A stretch of 64,000 nt of DNA from Hymenobacter sp. BT559 (GTDB lineage: Bacteria > Bacteroidota > Bacteroidia > Cytophagales > Hymenobacteraceae), in the NCBI RefSeq assembly GCF_017571525.1, contig NZ_JAGETY010000016.1, forward strand, positions 60,744 to 124,743, written 5' to 3'. Below, piece by piece: positions 24,517 to 33,118 of this stretch. The position numbers were made by a program, and so were the translations under genes. Numbering within the stretch: the first letter of the stretch is position 1; every line of letters begins with the position of its first letter. The notes beneath the pieces were generated by a model. It saw only the letters and a program-made list of their open reading frames with translations. It did not search any database and had not been told where the DNA came from.

Positions 24517-27128
24517 TTGGCCAGAGCCCCCGTGCGGGCCTGTTTATCTTCGACAAACTGGTCCACCGCGTAGTCCAGGCGCTGCACGTTCACGTCTTCG
24601 TACACCGTGTTGCCCTCCTCGTCCAGCTTTAAGCGGCCGGCTTTGTCCAGCACGGGCTTGCGGTTGGTCTGCTGGTAGAACTTGACCAGCTTGTTGAGGT
24701 AGTTTCGCTCGATGGGCTTAGAGGTGAGAATGGCATCGAGCTGCGGGGAGGCTTCCACTCCGAATATCTTGCCCTTGCCGCCCTGCTTGATAAAGATTTC
24801 GCGCAGCGCGTCCGTGGAGCGCACCGAGCGTATCAGGTCCATCTCGTGCCCGGTCAGGCCGAGCGGGGCCTGCAACTGGGCGAGCGAGTCGGGGTTGACG
24901 TGGCGCAGGATAATCTTGGTAGCCGAGTTGTTGATGATGGCCGGCCCGATTTTGCTGTTGGTAATCTCGGTGATGCCCTGGGTGATGATGGTCACCGAGC
25001 CGTTGGTTTTCCGAATGGTGCGGTACATCGACTCGATGAATTCCGAGAGCACGCCCGAGAGCATGGTCCAGGCCTCGTCCAGGGCGATGTACTTAGTCGC
25101 ATCCGGAAACTTGCGGAACAGGTCCAGACTCAGCTCGGTGATGAGCATGGCCACCACCGGGTACAGGTCGGGGTCGGCCTGCACCTTGGCCAGGTCGAAG
25201 CAGATGAGCCGGTATTCCGACAGGTCCACGTCGCGCTGGGCGTTGAGCACCCGCTCGTAGCGGCCGCCGGTGATATACTGACCCAGCACCAGGAAGAACT
25301 GGTGCATGTCGATGTACTTAAGATTCTTCTGGTACTGGCGCCGCGCCCCGTCCAGCGAGTCCGGCGCTACCCCGTCGTGGGGTTCCGCCACGACCTTTTG
25401 CATGTCGGCATCGAAGCGCTCCACGAAGCGGTAGAAGCTTTCCATGCCGGGAAACTCCTCGTCCAGCTGGCCGAGCTTGTTATCTTCATTGAGGTACGCG
25501 TAGTACTCAATCAAAAAGCGCGAAAGAATGGTCCGCTCCGACTTATCGAGCCCGGTATCCTTGCCACCCTTCCAGAGCGCGGCGAGCAGCGCCAGGTGGA
25601 AGTTGGTTTTCTCGTCATTATAGAGCCACTTGCCCGAAGCATCCCGTGGTACGATGAAGGGGTTGAACTCAATCGGCCGGGCGGGGTCGTACTCGAAGTA
25701 GGTGTGGTCGAAATCCTCGCCGTTGAGCGACTGCAGCACGTTGCGGTAGGTGCCGCCTACGTCCATGATGATTTGCCGCGCCCCTTTCTCAAAGCGCTGC
25801 ACTATCAGGTTGCCGAAGGTGTAGCTTTTGCCCGAGCCGGAGGGGCCGATGACGATGGCGTTCTGGTTGTCCAGGGCCGTGTTGAACAGGTTCACCTGCA
25901 CCAGGTTGCGGAAGCGGTCGGTGAGGTACTCCCCCACTGGGTCGGTTTTGTAGGTGGCCGTCCAGTGGGTGTAGCACGCCCCCCGGTCGGAAGAGCAGGT
26001 TAGCCAGCGGTCCGGCACCTGCCAGGCGTTACCTGGTAGCAGGCCAAAGAACACGGGCAGGGCCAGGTAGCTTTCCACCACGCTTTCCGTGCCGAACATG
26101 TACCGGAACGCCGCCGTGGCCTTCTCCACGTTTTCGCGCCGGCTGTTGTCGTTGGTGTCCCAGATCACGCACGAGAGGTGCAGGCCCACTATCTGCTTGT
26201 TCTCGGCCCGCACCTCGGCGGTGAACTCCTCGACTTCAGCCGCCCGCAGCGCATTGTCCTGCGTGGAGAGAAACGAAAGCGAGGCGTTCAGCTTGCGGTC
26301 GGTATCCAGGCTGCTGAGCTCGGCGCGGGTGTCCTGCACGAGCAGGGCTTGCGTCAGGATGTGGGGGCACTGCAGGATGTGGGTGAGCGGGTAGAGCATG
26401 GGCGCCGTAACCCCGTAGCTGTTCTTTACGGCCGCGTGGCCCTCGCTGCCCTGGCCCACCATCGAGAGGATGTTAACCTGGTGCTCCCCGACGCTGAGCG
26501 TGCCCAGGTCGTTGCCAATTTCGCGCTCCTGCCGGGTGGGCTGGCCGTCGAAGTTCAGGTTGAAGTACTGCAGATACAGCTGGTGAATCTCGCGGCTGCT
26601 CATGCGCTCAAAGGCCACGCCGCCCAGGTTTTTGAGGCCTTGGGTAAATTCCACGGCGCTGGCTTCGGCTACCTCCAGGGTGTGCACGAGCTGCGCGAAG
26701 GGGTTCTTAATGAGGGCTTCGCCGGCCCGGGCCACCAGGGCATTCACGGCGTTGGTCTTAGGGGCCTTGACCGCCACCGGCGCGAACGAGAGAAACAGGT
26801 AGGACTTCTGAAACAGCACCAGCCGCTCGAAGAAGTGCTTGTTCATCTTGCCCTCGAAGTAGGTCTGCTGCGCCTTGTCCTCGCGGTAGGGCCGGTCGTA
26901 GTAGATGTCCGTTTTCTGCACGATGGTGCCCACCGGGAGCGGGCGCAGCACGCCGATGAGCGCCGTCTGAAAGGCGTCGTAGTCTTCGACCATCCAGCTT
27001 TCCATTTCAGCGGGCTCAATCACGAAGCCCACGGCGACGCGGCCATCCTTGAAGACCACCTTGTTTTCTTCATAGGAATGCACCGGCATCACCGCGTTAA
27101 ACGCGGTTGTCTTGGGGGTTTTTGCCAT
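24513..27128 (-). CDS. traG: Conjugation system ATPase TraG (VirB4-like)
   Basis: 871 aa. N-terminal VirB4-type domain (FNAVMPVHSYEENKVVFKDG, then VGFVIEPAEMESWMVEDYDA), then a P-loop ATPase domain with Walker A VIGPSGSGKSYTFG at about residues 428-441 and Walker B KYIALDEAWTML at about 680-690. Downstream are the conserved ITQGITEITN and NNSATKIILRH segments. This cytoplasmic ATPase energises assembly and function of the type IV secretion channel. The start overlaps the end of traF by 32 bp. Motifs are intact. Confidence 0.95.
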   Translation of the reverse strand: MAKTPKTTAFNAVMPVHSYEENKVVFKDGRVAVGFVIEPAEMESWMVEDYDAFQTALIGVLRPLPVGTIVQKTDIYYDRPYREDKAQQTYFEGKMNKHFFERLVLFQKSYLFLSFAPVAVKAPKTNAVNALVARAGEALIKNPFAQLVHTLEVAEASAVEFTQGLKNLGGVAFERMSSREIHQLYLQYFNLNFDGQPTRQEREIGNDLGTLSVGEHQVNILSMVGQGSEGHAAVKNSYGVTAPMLYPLTHILQCPHILTQALLVQDTRAELSSLDTDRKLNASLSFLSTQDNALRAAEVEEFTAEVRAENKQIVGLHLSCVIWDTNDNSRRENVEKATAAFRYMFGTESVVESYLALPVFFGLLPGNAWQVPDRWLTCSSDRGACYTHWTATYKTDPVGEYLTDRFRNLVQVNLFNTALDNQNAIVIGPSGSGKSYTFGNLIVQRFEKGARQIIMDVGGTYRNVLQSLNGEDFDHTYFEYDPARPIEFNPFIVPRDASGKWLYNDEKTNFHLALLAALWKGGKDTGLDKSERTILSRFLIEYYAYLNEDNKLGQLDEEFPGMESFYRFVERFDADMQKVVAEPHDGVAPDSLDGARRQYQKNLKYIDMHQFFLVLGQYITGGRYERVLNAQRDVDLSEYRLICFDLAKVQADPDLYPVVAMLITELSLDLFRKFPDATKYIALDEAWTMLSGVLSEFIESMYRTIRKTNGSVTIITQGITEITNSKIGPAIINNSATKIILRHVNPDSLAQLQAPLGLTGHEMDLIRSVRSTDALREIFIKQGGKGKIFGVEASPQLDAILTSKPIERNYLNKLVKFYQQTNRKPVLDKAGRLKLDEEGNTVYEDVNVQRLDYAVDQFVEDKQARTGALAK

Positions 27129-27423
27129 GAGCGGGAGGAGGGAGGAGCCCCACTGCCAGGCGGCGGGGCTGAATGAAGGTGTAGGAGAGCCACGCCATCA
27201 GGAAGCCGGGGGCCTGCGTCCGGGTGAGGTAACGCAGGCCCAGGAGGAGTCCGATTTCTGACAGGATGACCAGCAGGTAGACCAGGCGCGGAATCTTGAC
27301 CGCCATGCCCAGAAAGCCGAGCAGCAGCACGGAGCCGATGAACAGGCCCACCAGCAGGCCCAGGTCCTGCAGGTTCATGCCCAGGACCTGGGCGGGCCGC
27401 TCGATGGATTTATAGGAGCGCAT
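27097..27423 (-). CDS. traF: Conjugative transposon protein TraF (DUF4133, VirB3-like)
   Basis: 108 aa with two closely spaced membrane helices (LGLLVGLFIGSVLLLGFLGM and LVYLLVILSEIGLLLGLRYL) and a cytoplasmic basic tail. Starts MRSYKSIERPAQVLGMNLQD. Position between DUF4134 and VirB4-like genes fits the VirB3-type subunit. It overlaps traG at the 3' end. Confidence 0.88.
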   Translation of the reverse strand: MRSYKSIERPAQVLGMNLQDLGLLVGLFIGSVLLLGFLGMAVKIPRLVYLLVILSEIGLLLGLRYLTRTQAPGFLMAWLSYTFIQPRRLAVGLLPPPAHGKNPQDNRV

Positions 27424-27432
27424 GGGAGCCGC

Positions 27433-27813
27433 TTATTTGGTTAAGCCGCCGCCCGCGCTGCCGCCCACGGCACTTACCAAATCGTCCTTGAAGAGCTGGA
27501 AGCCAAACCAGAGCAGCACCCCGCCCACGAGCCAGCCCAGGGAGCCCAGCGCGTCGGGGGAGCCCTGCACAAACTTCATGACCACCCGAATCAGGCCGAT
27601 AATCAGGATGATGGCGAAAATGACCTGCACGATGCCAATCACCTTTTCCTTAACCTGCGTGAGCGCCGCTTCGGCACTTTGGGCCTGGGCCGAGACGGTG
27701 GAGAGGGCCAGCGCCGTCAGCAGCGCATAGCCGCGCTGCTCCCATTTGGCTGGTTGGTAGGCCTGGCCGGCTACCCGCAGGTTAGCCGCCAGATTGAGGG
27801 GTTTCTTGAGCAT
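27433..27813 (-). CDS. traE: Conjugative transposon protein TraE (DUF4134, VirB2-like)
   Basis: 126 aa. A long N-terminal segment ends in a signal-like ALLTALALSTVSAQAQ, followed by two hydrophobic helices (VIGIVQVIFAIILIIGLIRV, LGWLVGGVLLWFGFQLF) and a short tail. This is the layout of the DUF4134/TraE family, counterpart of the VirB2 pilin. The stop lies 9 bp before the traF start. Confidence 0.88.
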   Translation of the reverse strand: MLKKPLNLAANLRVAGQAYQPAKWEQRGYALLTALALSTVSAQAQSAEAALTQVKEKVIGIVQVIFAIILIIGLIRVVMKFVQGSPDALGSLGWLVGGVLLWFGFQLFKDDLVSAVGGSAGGGLTK

Positions 27814-27916
27814 AAGAATGATGGAAAAGGGGTTTGGTAGTGGGGTGCTTATCTCCCGGAAAGCAGGGTGAGAAATGCGCAGAGAAGAGGGGAGTTGTCA
27901 AGGCCGGCAGCGGCCG

Positions 27917-28702
27917 TTAGCCAGGTGCGACCGCCTCAGTTATGAGGGCCGCCAGTGCTGCTTTCTGGCCGGCGGTGCCCGTGCGTAAAGCCGCCCGATT
28001 GCGCTTCTTTAGTTCCACCGCCGCCTGGCGGTTGGCCTCGTCGTTTTTGGTGCCCGTTGCTTCTGTCAGCGGGTTGGTGAAGAGGGTTTGCGGCACGGTG
28101 TCGTCATCGGGGGGCGCGCTGGCTGGAGCAGCGGTTTCCTCCCCTGCTGCCGGCTTCACCTCCGCGGCGGCAGCCGCTTGGAACCGGGCCGGGGCTGCTT
28201 CATCGGTGCCCAGCAGGTCCAGCACGTTAAGCCTGGCGCCCGGCGCGTAACGGGAGGAAAGCAGCGGCGCCGCCATCTCCTTTGCAATGTCGCCTTCCTC
28301 ATCCGGTGAGCTGGCGGCGGTCGACGAGACTGCTGTTTCGGCCGCGGCAGAATCCGCTTCGTCGGGCTGCTCGCTGAGTGGCATCCAGCCTGCTGCTTCC
28401 AGTGCCTGCGCTTCCCCGACGCGGGCGGCTTCCTCCGCTTTTGCTTGTTGCTCCTTCGCCTCGATATCCTCGGCTATGAGCTGCGTCAAGGGACTGGCTG
28501 CCGCCACTCGCGGTGATAGCTTTGCCGTTTCCCGAATGGGAATAACAGAAGCCGGGCCGTAGTGAAAGGACCAAACCGATTTGTGGTTGCGCTTGGCCAC
28601 GAGGTCTGCTTTCGGCCCTTTGTTCCTGGCACGCCTCCAGGCCAAGCCGGACAGCACTGCAAGTAGAAAAAGTGCGAAAGCAACGAGCAGGGCCATTTTC
28701 AT
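27917..28702 (-). CDS. Membrane-anchored coiled-coil protein heading the tra operon, function unknown
   Basis: 261 aa from the ATG at 28702, preferred over a longer open frame to 28837 because the extra codons fall in an AT-rich repeat array that looks like promoter DNA. One N-terminal membrane helix (MALLVAFALFLLAVLSGLAW) and a basic stop-transfer segment. Then a long, low-complexity Ala/Glu/Pro-rich region with coiled-coil potential (EDIEAKEQQAKAEEAARVGE), ending in a short charged helix (RQAAVELKKRNRAALR). No family is recognised. First gene of the minus-strand tra run, so probably conjugation-related. Confidence 0.65.
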   Translation of the reverse strand: MKMALLVAFALFLLAVLSGLAWRRARNKGPKADLVAKRNHKSVWSFHYGPASVIPIRETAKLSPRVAAASPLTQLIAEDIEAKEQQAKAEEAARVGEAQALEAAGWMPLSEQPDEADSAAAETAVSSTAASSPDEEGDIAKEMAAPLLSSRYAPGARLNVLDLLGTDEAAPARFQAAAAAEVKPAAGEETAAPASAPPDDDTVPQTLFTNPLTEATGTKNDEANRQAAVELKKRNRAALRTGTAGQKAALAALITEAVAPG

Positions 28703-28725
28703 ATGAGCCCTGCTTACGGCTGCTG

Positions 28726-28791
28726 TTCTGAAAGAGTTCTGAAAAATTTCTAATAGTATTCTACAAAACCTCTGATAGGATTCTGCGTTAG
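28726..28791. promoter_or_regulatory. Array of six 11-bp direct repeats upstream of the tra operon
   Basis: TTCTGAAAGAG-type units start at 28726, 28737, 28748, 28759, 28770 and 28781, exactly 11 bp apart (TTCTG, TTCTG, TTCTA, TTCTA, CTCTG, TTCTG). The array lies 24 bp upstream of the tra operon start codon. A similar array with the same spacing precedes the mob genes at 37825. Repeats one helical turn apart suit cooperative binding of a dimeric, for example ribbon-helix-helix, protein. Confidence 0.75.
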
Positions 28792-28971
28792 CACCCCTCA
28801 ACCGGATTCGGATTCGCTTACTCTCCGGAGTTTTCAACCGAGCCCGGGGTATAGTTGCGGGTTATGGGTTAAGGTATTTGCAGCGATTGGCTGCAATTCG
28901 TGTCTTTGTGAATTATCCTCCGTTTACAGTTCACTGAAGTACACTTCCAACCTACAAAAGCCACCACCCGC

Positions 28972-29382
28972 ATGGTACCCTCTCCACACATCTCGGCCCC
29001 ATTGGGCTTCCCTGACCTACAGCTTTCCGTTCCTTATGCCGATGTTTTACGCTACGCCCAGTTCCGATTATTAATGCTGGCCAAAGGGGAGCTGAAATCA
29101 TTTTGCGACCAGCACGAGCTTCCCTACACCAGCATCGTTGGCCTGAAAAACAACTCCCTCAAACGCGAAGAGCCCCGCTTGCTGCAACGTCTGCTCCGCA
29201 GCCTGGCCGTCGCTACCGAGCTTATCAGGATTCCCCCCAACAGCGTAAGCCCACGCTTTCTGTTTGCCAACCAGGAGGCGCTGAACACTTTCAAAGCGCA
29301 GCTCAAATGCTTTGACAGCGGCACCCCTCCCCTCCCCGATGCCGGGCCTGCCGACGGCGCCCCGGCACCCCCAGCCCCGTAA
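28972..29382 (+). CDS. Unknown protein divergent from the tra operon, possible DNA-binding
   Basis: 136 aa. The central part is helical and basic with a HTH-like run (KGELKSFCDQHELPYTSIVG, LKNNSLKREEPRLLQRLLRS), reminiscent of a small XRE-like fold. The C-terminus is Pro/Ala-rich. It starts about 270 bp from the tra operon start and faces away from it, with the 11-bp repeat array between. This makes it a candidate regulator of the tra operon. No family was recognised; the DNA-binding idea rests on the helical pattern only. Confidence 0.6.
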   Translation: MVPSPHISAPLGFPDLQLSVPYADVLRYAQFRLLMLAKGELKSFCDQHELPYTSIVGLKNNSLKREEPRLLQRLLRSLAVATELIRIPPNSVSPRFLFANQEALNTFKAQLKCFDSGTPPLPDAGPADGAPAPPAP

Positions 29383-29462
29383 CCACGACCGGATAGTATT
29401 CCTGGTAGCGCAGCGGTTCCACCCTCCGCCTCGCTTTTCCCGCCCGGAGCTACTGGTCCATA

Positions 29463-32400
29463 ATGACCACCAGTAAGCTTCCCGCGATGAATGCACCTAC
29501 CCGAGAAAACGACCCCACCGAGCTTGACCGGTTCAAGCGTGACATTGACCTGGTCGACTATGCCGAGCGCCAGGGCTACCAGGTGAAGAAGGAAGGCAAG
29601 CGCGGCGATTGGCACCAGCTCGTCAAGGATGGGGAGGTACTCATCGTCACCCGCAAAGACGACCATCAGGTTTACCTGAACACCGGCGACGACCGCGACA
29701 AGGGCAGCGTCATTGATTTTGCGAAAACCCGGGGCGGCGACGGCCACGGGCTGAATTTGGGGCAGGTCCGGCAGCAGCTACGCGAGTACCTGAATGACGG
29801 ACCTGCCCCAACGCGCAGCTATGCTCCACCAGTGGAACAGAGCCGGCTTAACGCGTTGCCCGTGGGCGACCCAGACCACGAGCGCCAGCAGCAGGAAGAC
29901 CGCAAAACCCGGCTCATTGCCGAGGTGCTCGGCGTCAACAAGGAGTTGACCGACCGCACGTATCTGCACGGCCGGGGTATAACCGATAGCACGATTGAGA
30001 GCCCGGCATTCCAGGGCCGCATCTTCACCGCGCAGCAGAACGAGCATAAGAACACGGCCTTCCCGCTCTATAACGAGCAGGGCCTGGCCAGCATTGAGCA
30101 GAAGAACGAACACTACAAAAACCTGCTGCCGCTGCCTAAAAACGGCATTTGGGTATCGCACCCGACGCAGGGCAAGGATACACCCGTGGAGCGGGTGGTC
30201 GTGTCCGAGTCTGCTATTGACTCGCTCTCCCATTTTCAGCTTAAGCACGGGCAGGACCCTAAGAACACGCTTTACATTGCGACCAGCGGCACCCCCACCG
30301 AGGCGCAGGTAGCCTTGATTCAGCGGGTCATTGACAAGCAGGAGCCCAAAGAAATCGTGCTGGCCAATGACCGGGACGCCGGCGGGCGGCAGTTCAACAT
30401 GAATTACATGAATGAGCTGCACCCGGCCCGGCCGCTGATTCCCGTAGCCGACCAGGAAGCCTACAAGGAAGCCAGCCGGCCGGTGGAGTGGCACGCCACC
30501 AGCGACAAGTACCACACCGCGCTTAAAGTGAGCTACCGCCACGACAGCACCGAGGCCGGCACTGCCCAGGTGCAGCAGCTCACCGACCGGGTCGCGAAGA
30601 TGAACGGCACCGGCGAAGCCGGCCCCACCATTGAGCTGGAAGTAATGCGCAGCACCGGGCGGGAAACCGTACTTCGCTTGTCGGTGGCCAAGGCCGATAC
30701 CGCGCAGCTCGAAGTCATCAGCCAGGAGCTTTACCGCCAGCGGGAGCAGCTGCGGCCCGAGCAGGAGCGCCGCCAGGAAGCCTTTATTCGCGTCGATTAC
30801 CCGCAGGCCAAGGATTGGAACCGCGACCTGGAGCTAACGGCCCAGGGCCTGAATGCCGAGCAAATCCGCGCCCAGGCCGTGCTCGATGAGCAGCAGCGCG
30901 CCGCCGAGCGGGAGCAGCACCGGCAGCAGTACCAGCAGCGCCAGGCTGAGTACGCTCGTTCCGCTGCGATGGAGCGCGACGAACAGGAAACCCGCCGTCT
31001 GTACGACGAGGCCCAGAAACAGCGCGCGCGGGACAACACCCTGGAAGCGAAGCAGGAGCGTCAGGAGGACGACAAGCATTTTAATCAGGCGGTGATGGGC
31101 GCGGCCGGGGCCGACGCCGATAGTCCCAACGACGGGCGCCCATTCCGCTCCTACCGTAGTGAGCAGGAGGCGGCTGAGCACACCGCACAGTTTGTACATG
31201 CCAAAGATGCCGGCCTGGTGCTGCTGAAGGAGTACATCAACGACAACCCCCCTCCTACCGGCCGCAAGGTCGATGAAGCTGAGTTGGAGGAGCTGCGCGG
31301 CCGGGCCCGTTACGCCGAGCCCGCCACTACAATCAGCCTGCCCACCAGCCCATCCTCTGAAGAGAAAACGGCGACATGGAAGATTGACGAGGTAGCCGCT
31401 AACACCACCGGCCGCGCCGAGGCCTGGAAGGAAGTCCTGGATAATTCCGGCTACTCGATGCGGACGAGCGAAGTGCGGAGCACCGTCGATGAGCAGGGCA
31501 TCCGCCGGGCGGAGTTCGATTTGAGGTATCAGAACGACCAGCCCGATATTGCCATCATTCACGCCATCGTGACCAACACCAACGCCCGCGCCGAGGCCGG
31601 GAATGAAATGTATGCGGGGGTGAGCGTAGCTGAAAGCGAGCCAGACCGTGCCGCTCGTCAGGCCGCCGCTGAGGCCGCCGCCATCCAGCCCCATAATCGG
31701 GACCGCAGCCAGGACGTGGCCGGCATGCCCGTCGAGGTGCAGGTGAGTTCCACGCCAGCGGCCGGGGCAGCCGAGGCGCAGCAGTCAGAACCCAGCTTCA
31801 CCGCGGCGCGCATCTATGTAAACGTTATGCCCAACTCGGAAGGCCAAATCAATAGTCGCGACACCAGCCCGCAGCCCGCGAGTTACAGCCTTTACCAAAT
31901 TCAGGTGGACGCGCAGAACCCGCACCGGGCCGTGCTGCTGCCTGCCCCGGGAGCTGACCCGCAGCTACTAAACGGCTACCATGCCGTTCTGCGGCCGGCG
32001 TATGAGCTGAGCGGCGCCCCGAAGCCCGGCGATGCTTACGTAGCCGTGAGCAGCCCCACGCAGCTCGAGCGCACCGAGCAAGGGTGGCGTATTACTCAGC
32101 GTGGCCAGGCTAGCTTCTCCCCCACTCCTACTCCGGAGCGGAGCCTCAGTCAGGAGCGCAGCACTGCGCCGAATCCTGCCGAAAAGGAAGCGGCCAGCGT
32201 CGGTGCCCAGGGCAGTGAGAAGCAGGTTATTATCAAGGTGGACGAGCCCGCCATCAGGGCGGGCGAACGGGGCCAGGCCGAGGCCGTGCAAGCGGCTATT
32301 ACCAGCAGCGGAGCCAAAGCCGGCGACATTCAGAGCACCACCGACGCTAAAGGCATCCGTCACTCCGAAATGAAGGTATCGTACCGCACCGACCAGCCCG

Positions 32401-32555
32401 AGCTTGCCAGAATCAGCCAAACGCTCGATGCCGTGGCTAACCAGAAAGGCAGCCAGGTAATCGAGCACAGCAGCGACCGGGCTGAGCGGAAAGACATTAG
32501 CCGGGGCCAGGAGCTATCTCTGAAGCGGACCCGCACCGCAGAAATCACTCGGTAG
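29463..32555 (+). CDS. Large Toprim-domain plasmid protein (DUF3991/Toprim type) with C-terminal repeats
   Basis: 1,030 aa; an alternative start lies at the ATG at 29487 (MNAPTREND). The N-terminus has a DUF3991-like region (DLVDYAERQGYQVKKEGKRG to VIDFAKTRGG). A Toprim domain follows, with acidic catalytic residues visible in VVVSESAIDSLSHF and VLANDRDAGGRQFN. The middle is a long Gln/Arg/Glu-rich coiled coil (about 440-540). The C-terminal half contains two clear copies of a 65-residue repeat, near 640-710 and 925-1000 (sharing GIRRAEFDLRYQNDQPDIA and GIRHSEMKVSYRTDQPELA), plus a weaker one near 355-400. Relatives act as plasmid primase-like or mobilization-associated proteins. Single-gene unit ending in a terminator. 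Confidence 0.8.
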   Translation: MTTSKLPAMNAPTRENDPTELDRFKRDIDLVDYAERQGYQVKKEGKRGDWHQLVKDGEVLIVTRKDDHQVYLNTGDDRDKGSVIDFAKTRGGDGHGLNLGQVRQQLREYLNDGPAPTRSYAPPVEQSRLNALPVGDPDHERQQQEDRKTRLIAEVLGVNKELTDRTYLHGRGITDSTIESPAFQGRIFTAQQNEHKNTAFPLYNEQGLASIEQKNEHYKNLLPLPKNGIWVSHPTQGKDTPVERVVVSESAIDSLSHFQLKHGQDPKNTLYIATSGTPTEAQVALIQRVIDKQEPKEIVLANDRDAGGRQFNMNYMNELHPARPLIPVADQEAYKEASRPVEWHATSDKYHTALKVSYRHDSTEAGTAQVQQLTDRVAKMNGTGEAGPTIELEVMRSTGRETVLRLSVAKADTAQLEVISQELYRQREQLRPEQERRQEAFIRVDYPQAKDWNRDLELTAQGLNAEQIRAQAVLDEQQRAAEREQHRQQYQQRQAEYARSAAMERDEQETRRLYDEAQKQRARDNTLEAKQERQEDDKHFNQAVMGAAGADADSPNDGRPFRSYRSEQEAAEHTAQFVHAKDAGLVLLKEYINDNPPPTGRKVDEAELEELRGRARYAEPATTISLPTSPSSEEKTATWKIDEVAANTTGRAEAWKEVLDNSGYSMRTSEVRSTVDEQGIRRAEFDLRYQNDQPDIAIIHAIVTNTNARAEAGNEMYAGVSVAESEPDRAARQAAAEAAAIQPHNRDRSQDVAGMPVEVQVSSTPAAGAAEAQQSEPSFTAARIYVNVMPNSEGQINSRDTSPQPASYSLYQIQVDAQNPHRAVLLPAPGADPQLLNGYHAVLRPAYELSGAPKPGDAYVAVSSPTQLERTEQGWRITQRGQASFSPTPTPERSLSQERSTAPNPAEKEAASVGAQGSEKQVIIKVDEPAIRAGERGQAEAVQAAITSSGAKAGDIQSTTDAKGIRHSEMKVSYRTDQPELARISQTLDAVANQKGSQVIEHSSDRAERKDISRGQELSLKRTRTAEITR

Positions 32556-32612
32556 ACGAGCGCTTCGCGCCCGCCCACCGGGCCGGAAACGGCGTTCGCC
32601 ATGCCATTTAAT

Positions 32613-32647
32613 AAAAAGCCGCCTTGACTTCAGGGGCGGCTTTTTTG
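32613..32647 (+). terminator. Rho-independent terminator after Toprim gene
   Basis: AAAAAGCCGCC, loop, GGCGGCTTTTTT: a GC stem with a T run, 58 bp after the stop codon. Confidence 0.8.
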
Positions 32648-33028
32648 GTGGCCACCGGAGGCCGGACATCTTGTATCTCTTGCTGCCCCATTTTGGCGGT
32701 TTGCGCAACGGAGGGCTATTTATATAGAGTCAGTTCCAGCGCTGAAAGCGCCAATTAATAGGTTTTATAAGTTCTTTCTTGTGGGGTTGGGCGGTTGGGC
32801 GTGTCCCTTCGGGCCGGGCTATCCAGGGCTATCCAGGGCTACGGCTCCGCCTTCGGTCCTACGGACTAAACCCTTACTATATCTCACGCGACGCCCCAGC
32901 CAACAGTACCTGCACAGGCGGTAGAGTTAGTGCCCAAGTGCCACCAATAGGTGACCGGGCAACGGTAGGGGCAGTTGGGAAAAAAGTTGGCGCACATTAA
33001 AAAGTAGAGTGTAAACAATTGTATTAAA
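32648..33028. other. Non-coding stretch with a tandem and palindromic GC-rich segment
   Basis: No gene is seen. At 32797-32870 there is GGGCGTGTCCCTTCGGGCCG, then GGGCTATCCA repeated in tandem, followed by GGGCTACGGCTCCGCCTTCG and GGTCCTACGGACT, a chain of short hairpins. Such GC-rich palindromic segments recur between genes in Bacteroidota. Towards 33000 the sequence becomes AT-rich and forms the promoter of the antirestriction gene. Confidence 0.5.
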
Positions 33029-33047
33029 TACGAATATTAATCGTATA
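33029..33047. promoter_or_regulatory. Palindromic operator candidate upstream of ardC-type gene
   Basis: ATACGA-N7-TCGTAT, a perfect 6-bp inverted repeat with a 7-bp spacer. The flanking TTAAATACGA and AATGCAACTAT are repeated in front of the broken gene at 44 kb (44003-44021), also with N7 spacing. Confidence 0.6.
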
Positions 33048-33118
33048 AAATGCAACTATACAAAGCCGGTTTTCGTTTAATAAGAATAACAAATAAACGG
33101 AATAACAGCCCTTTAGCC

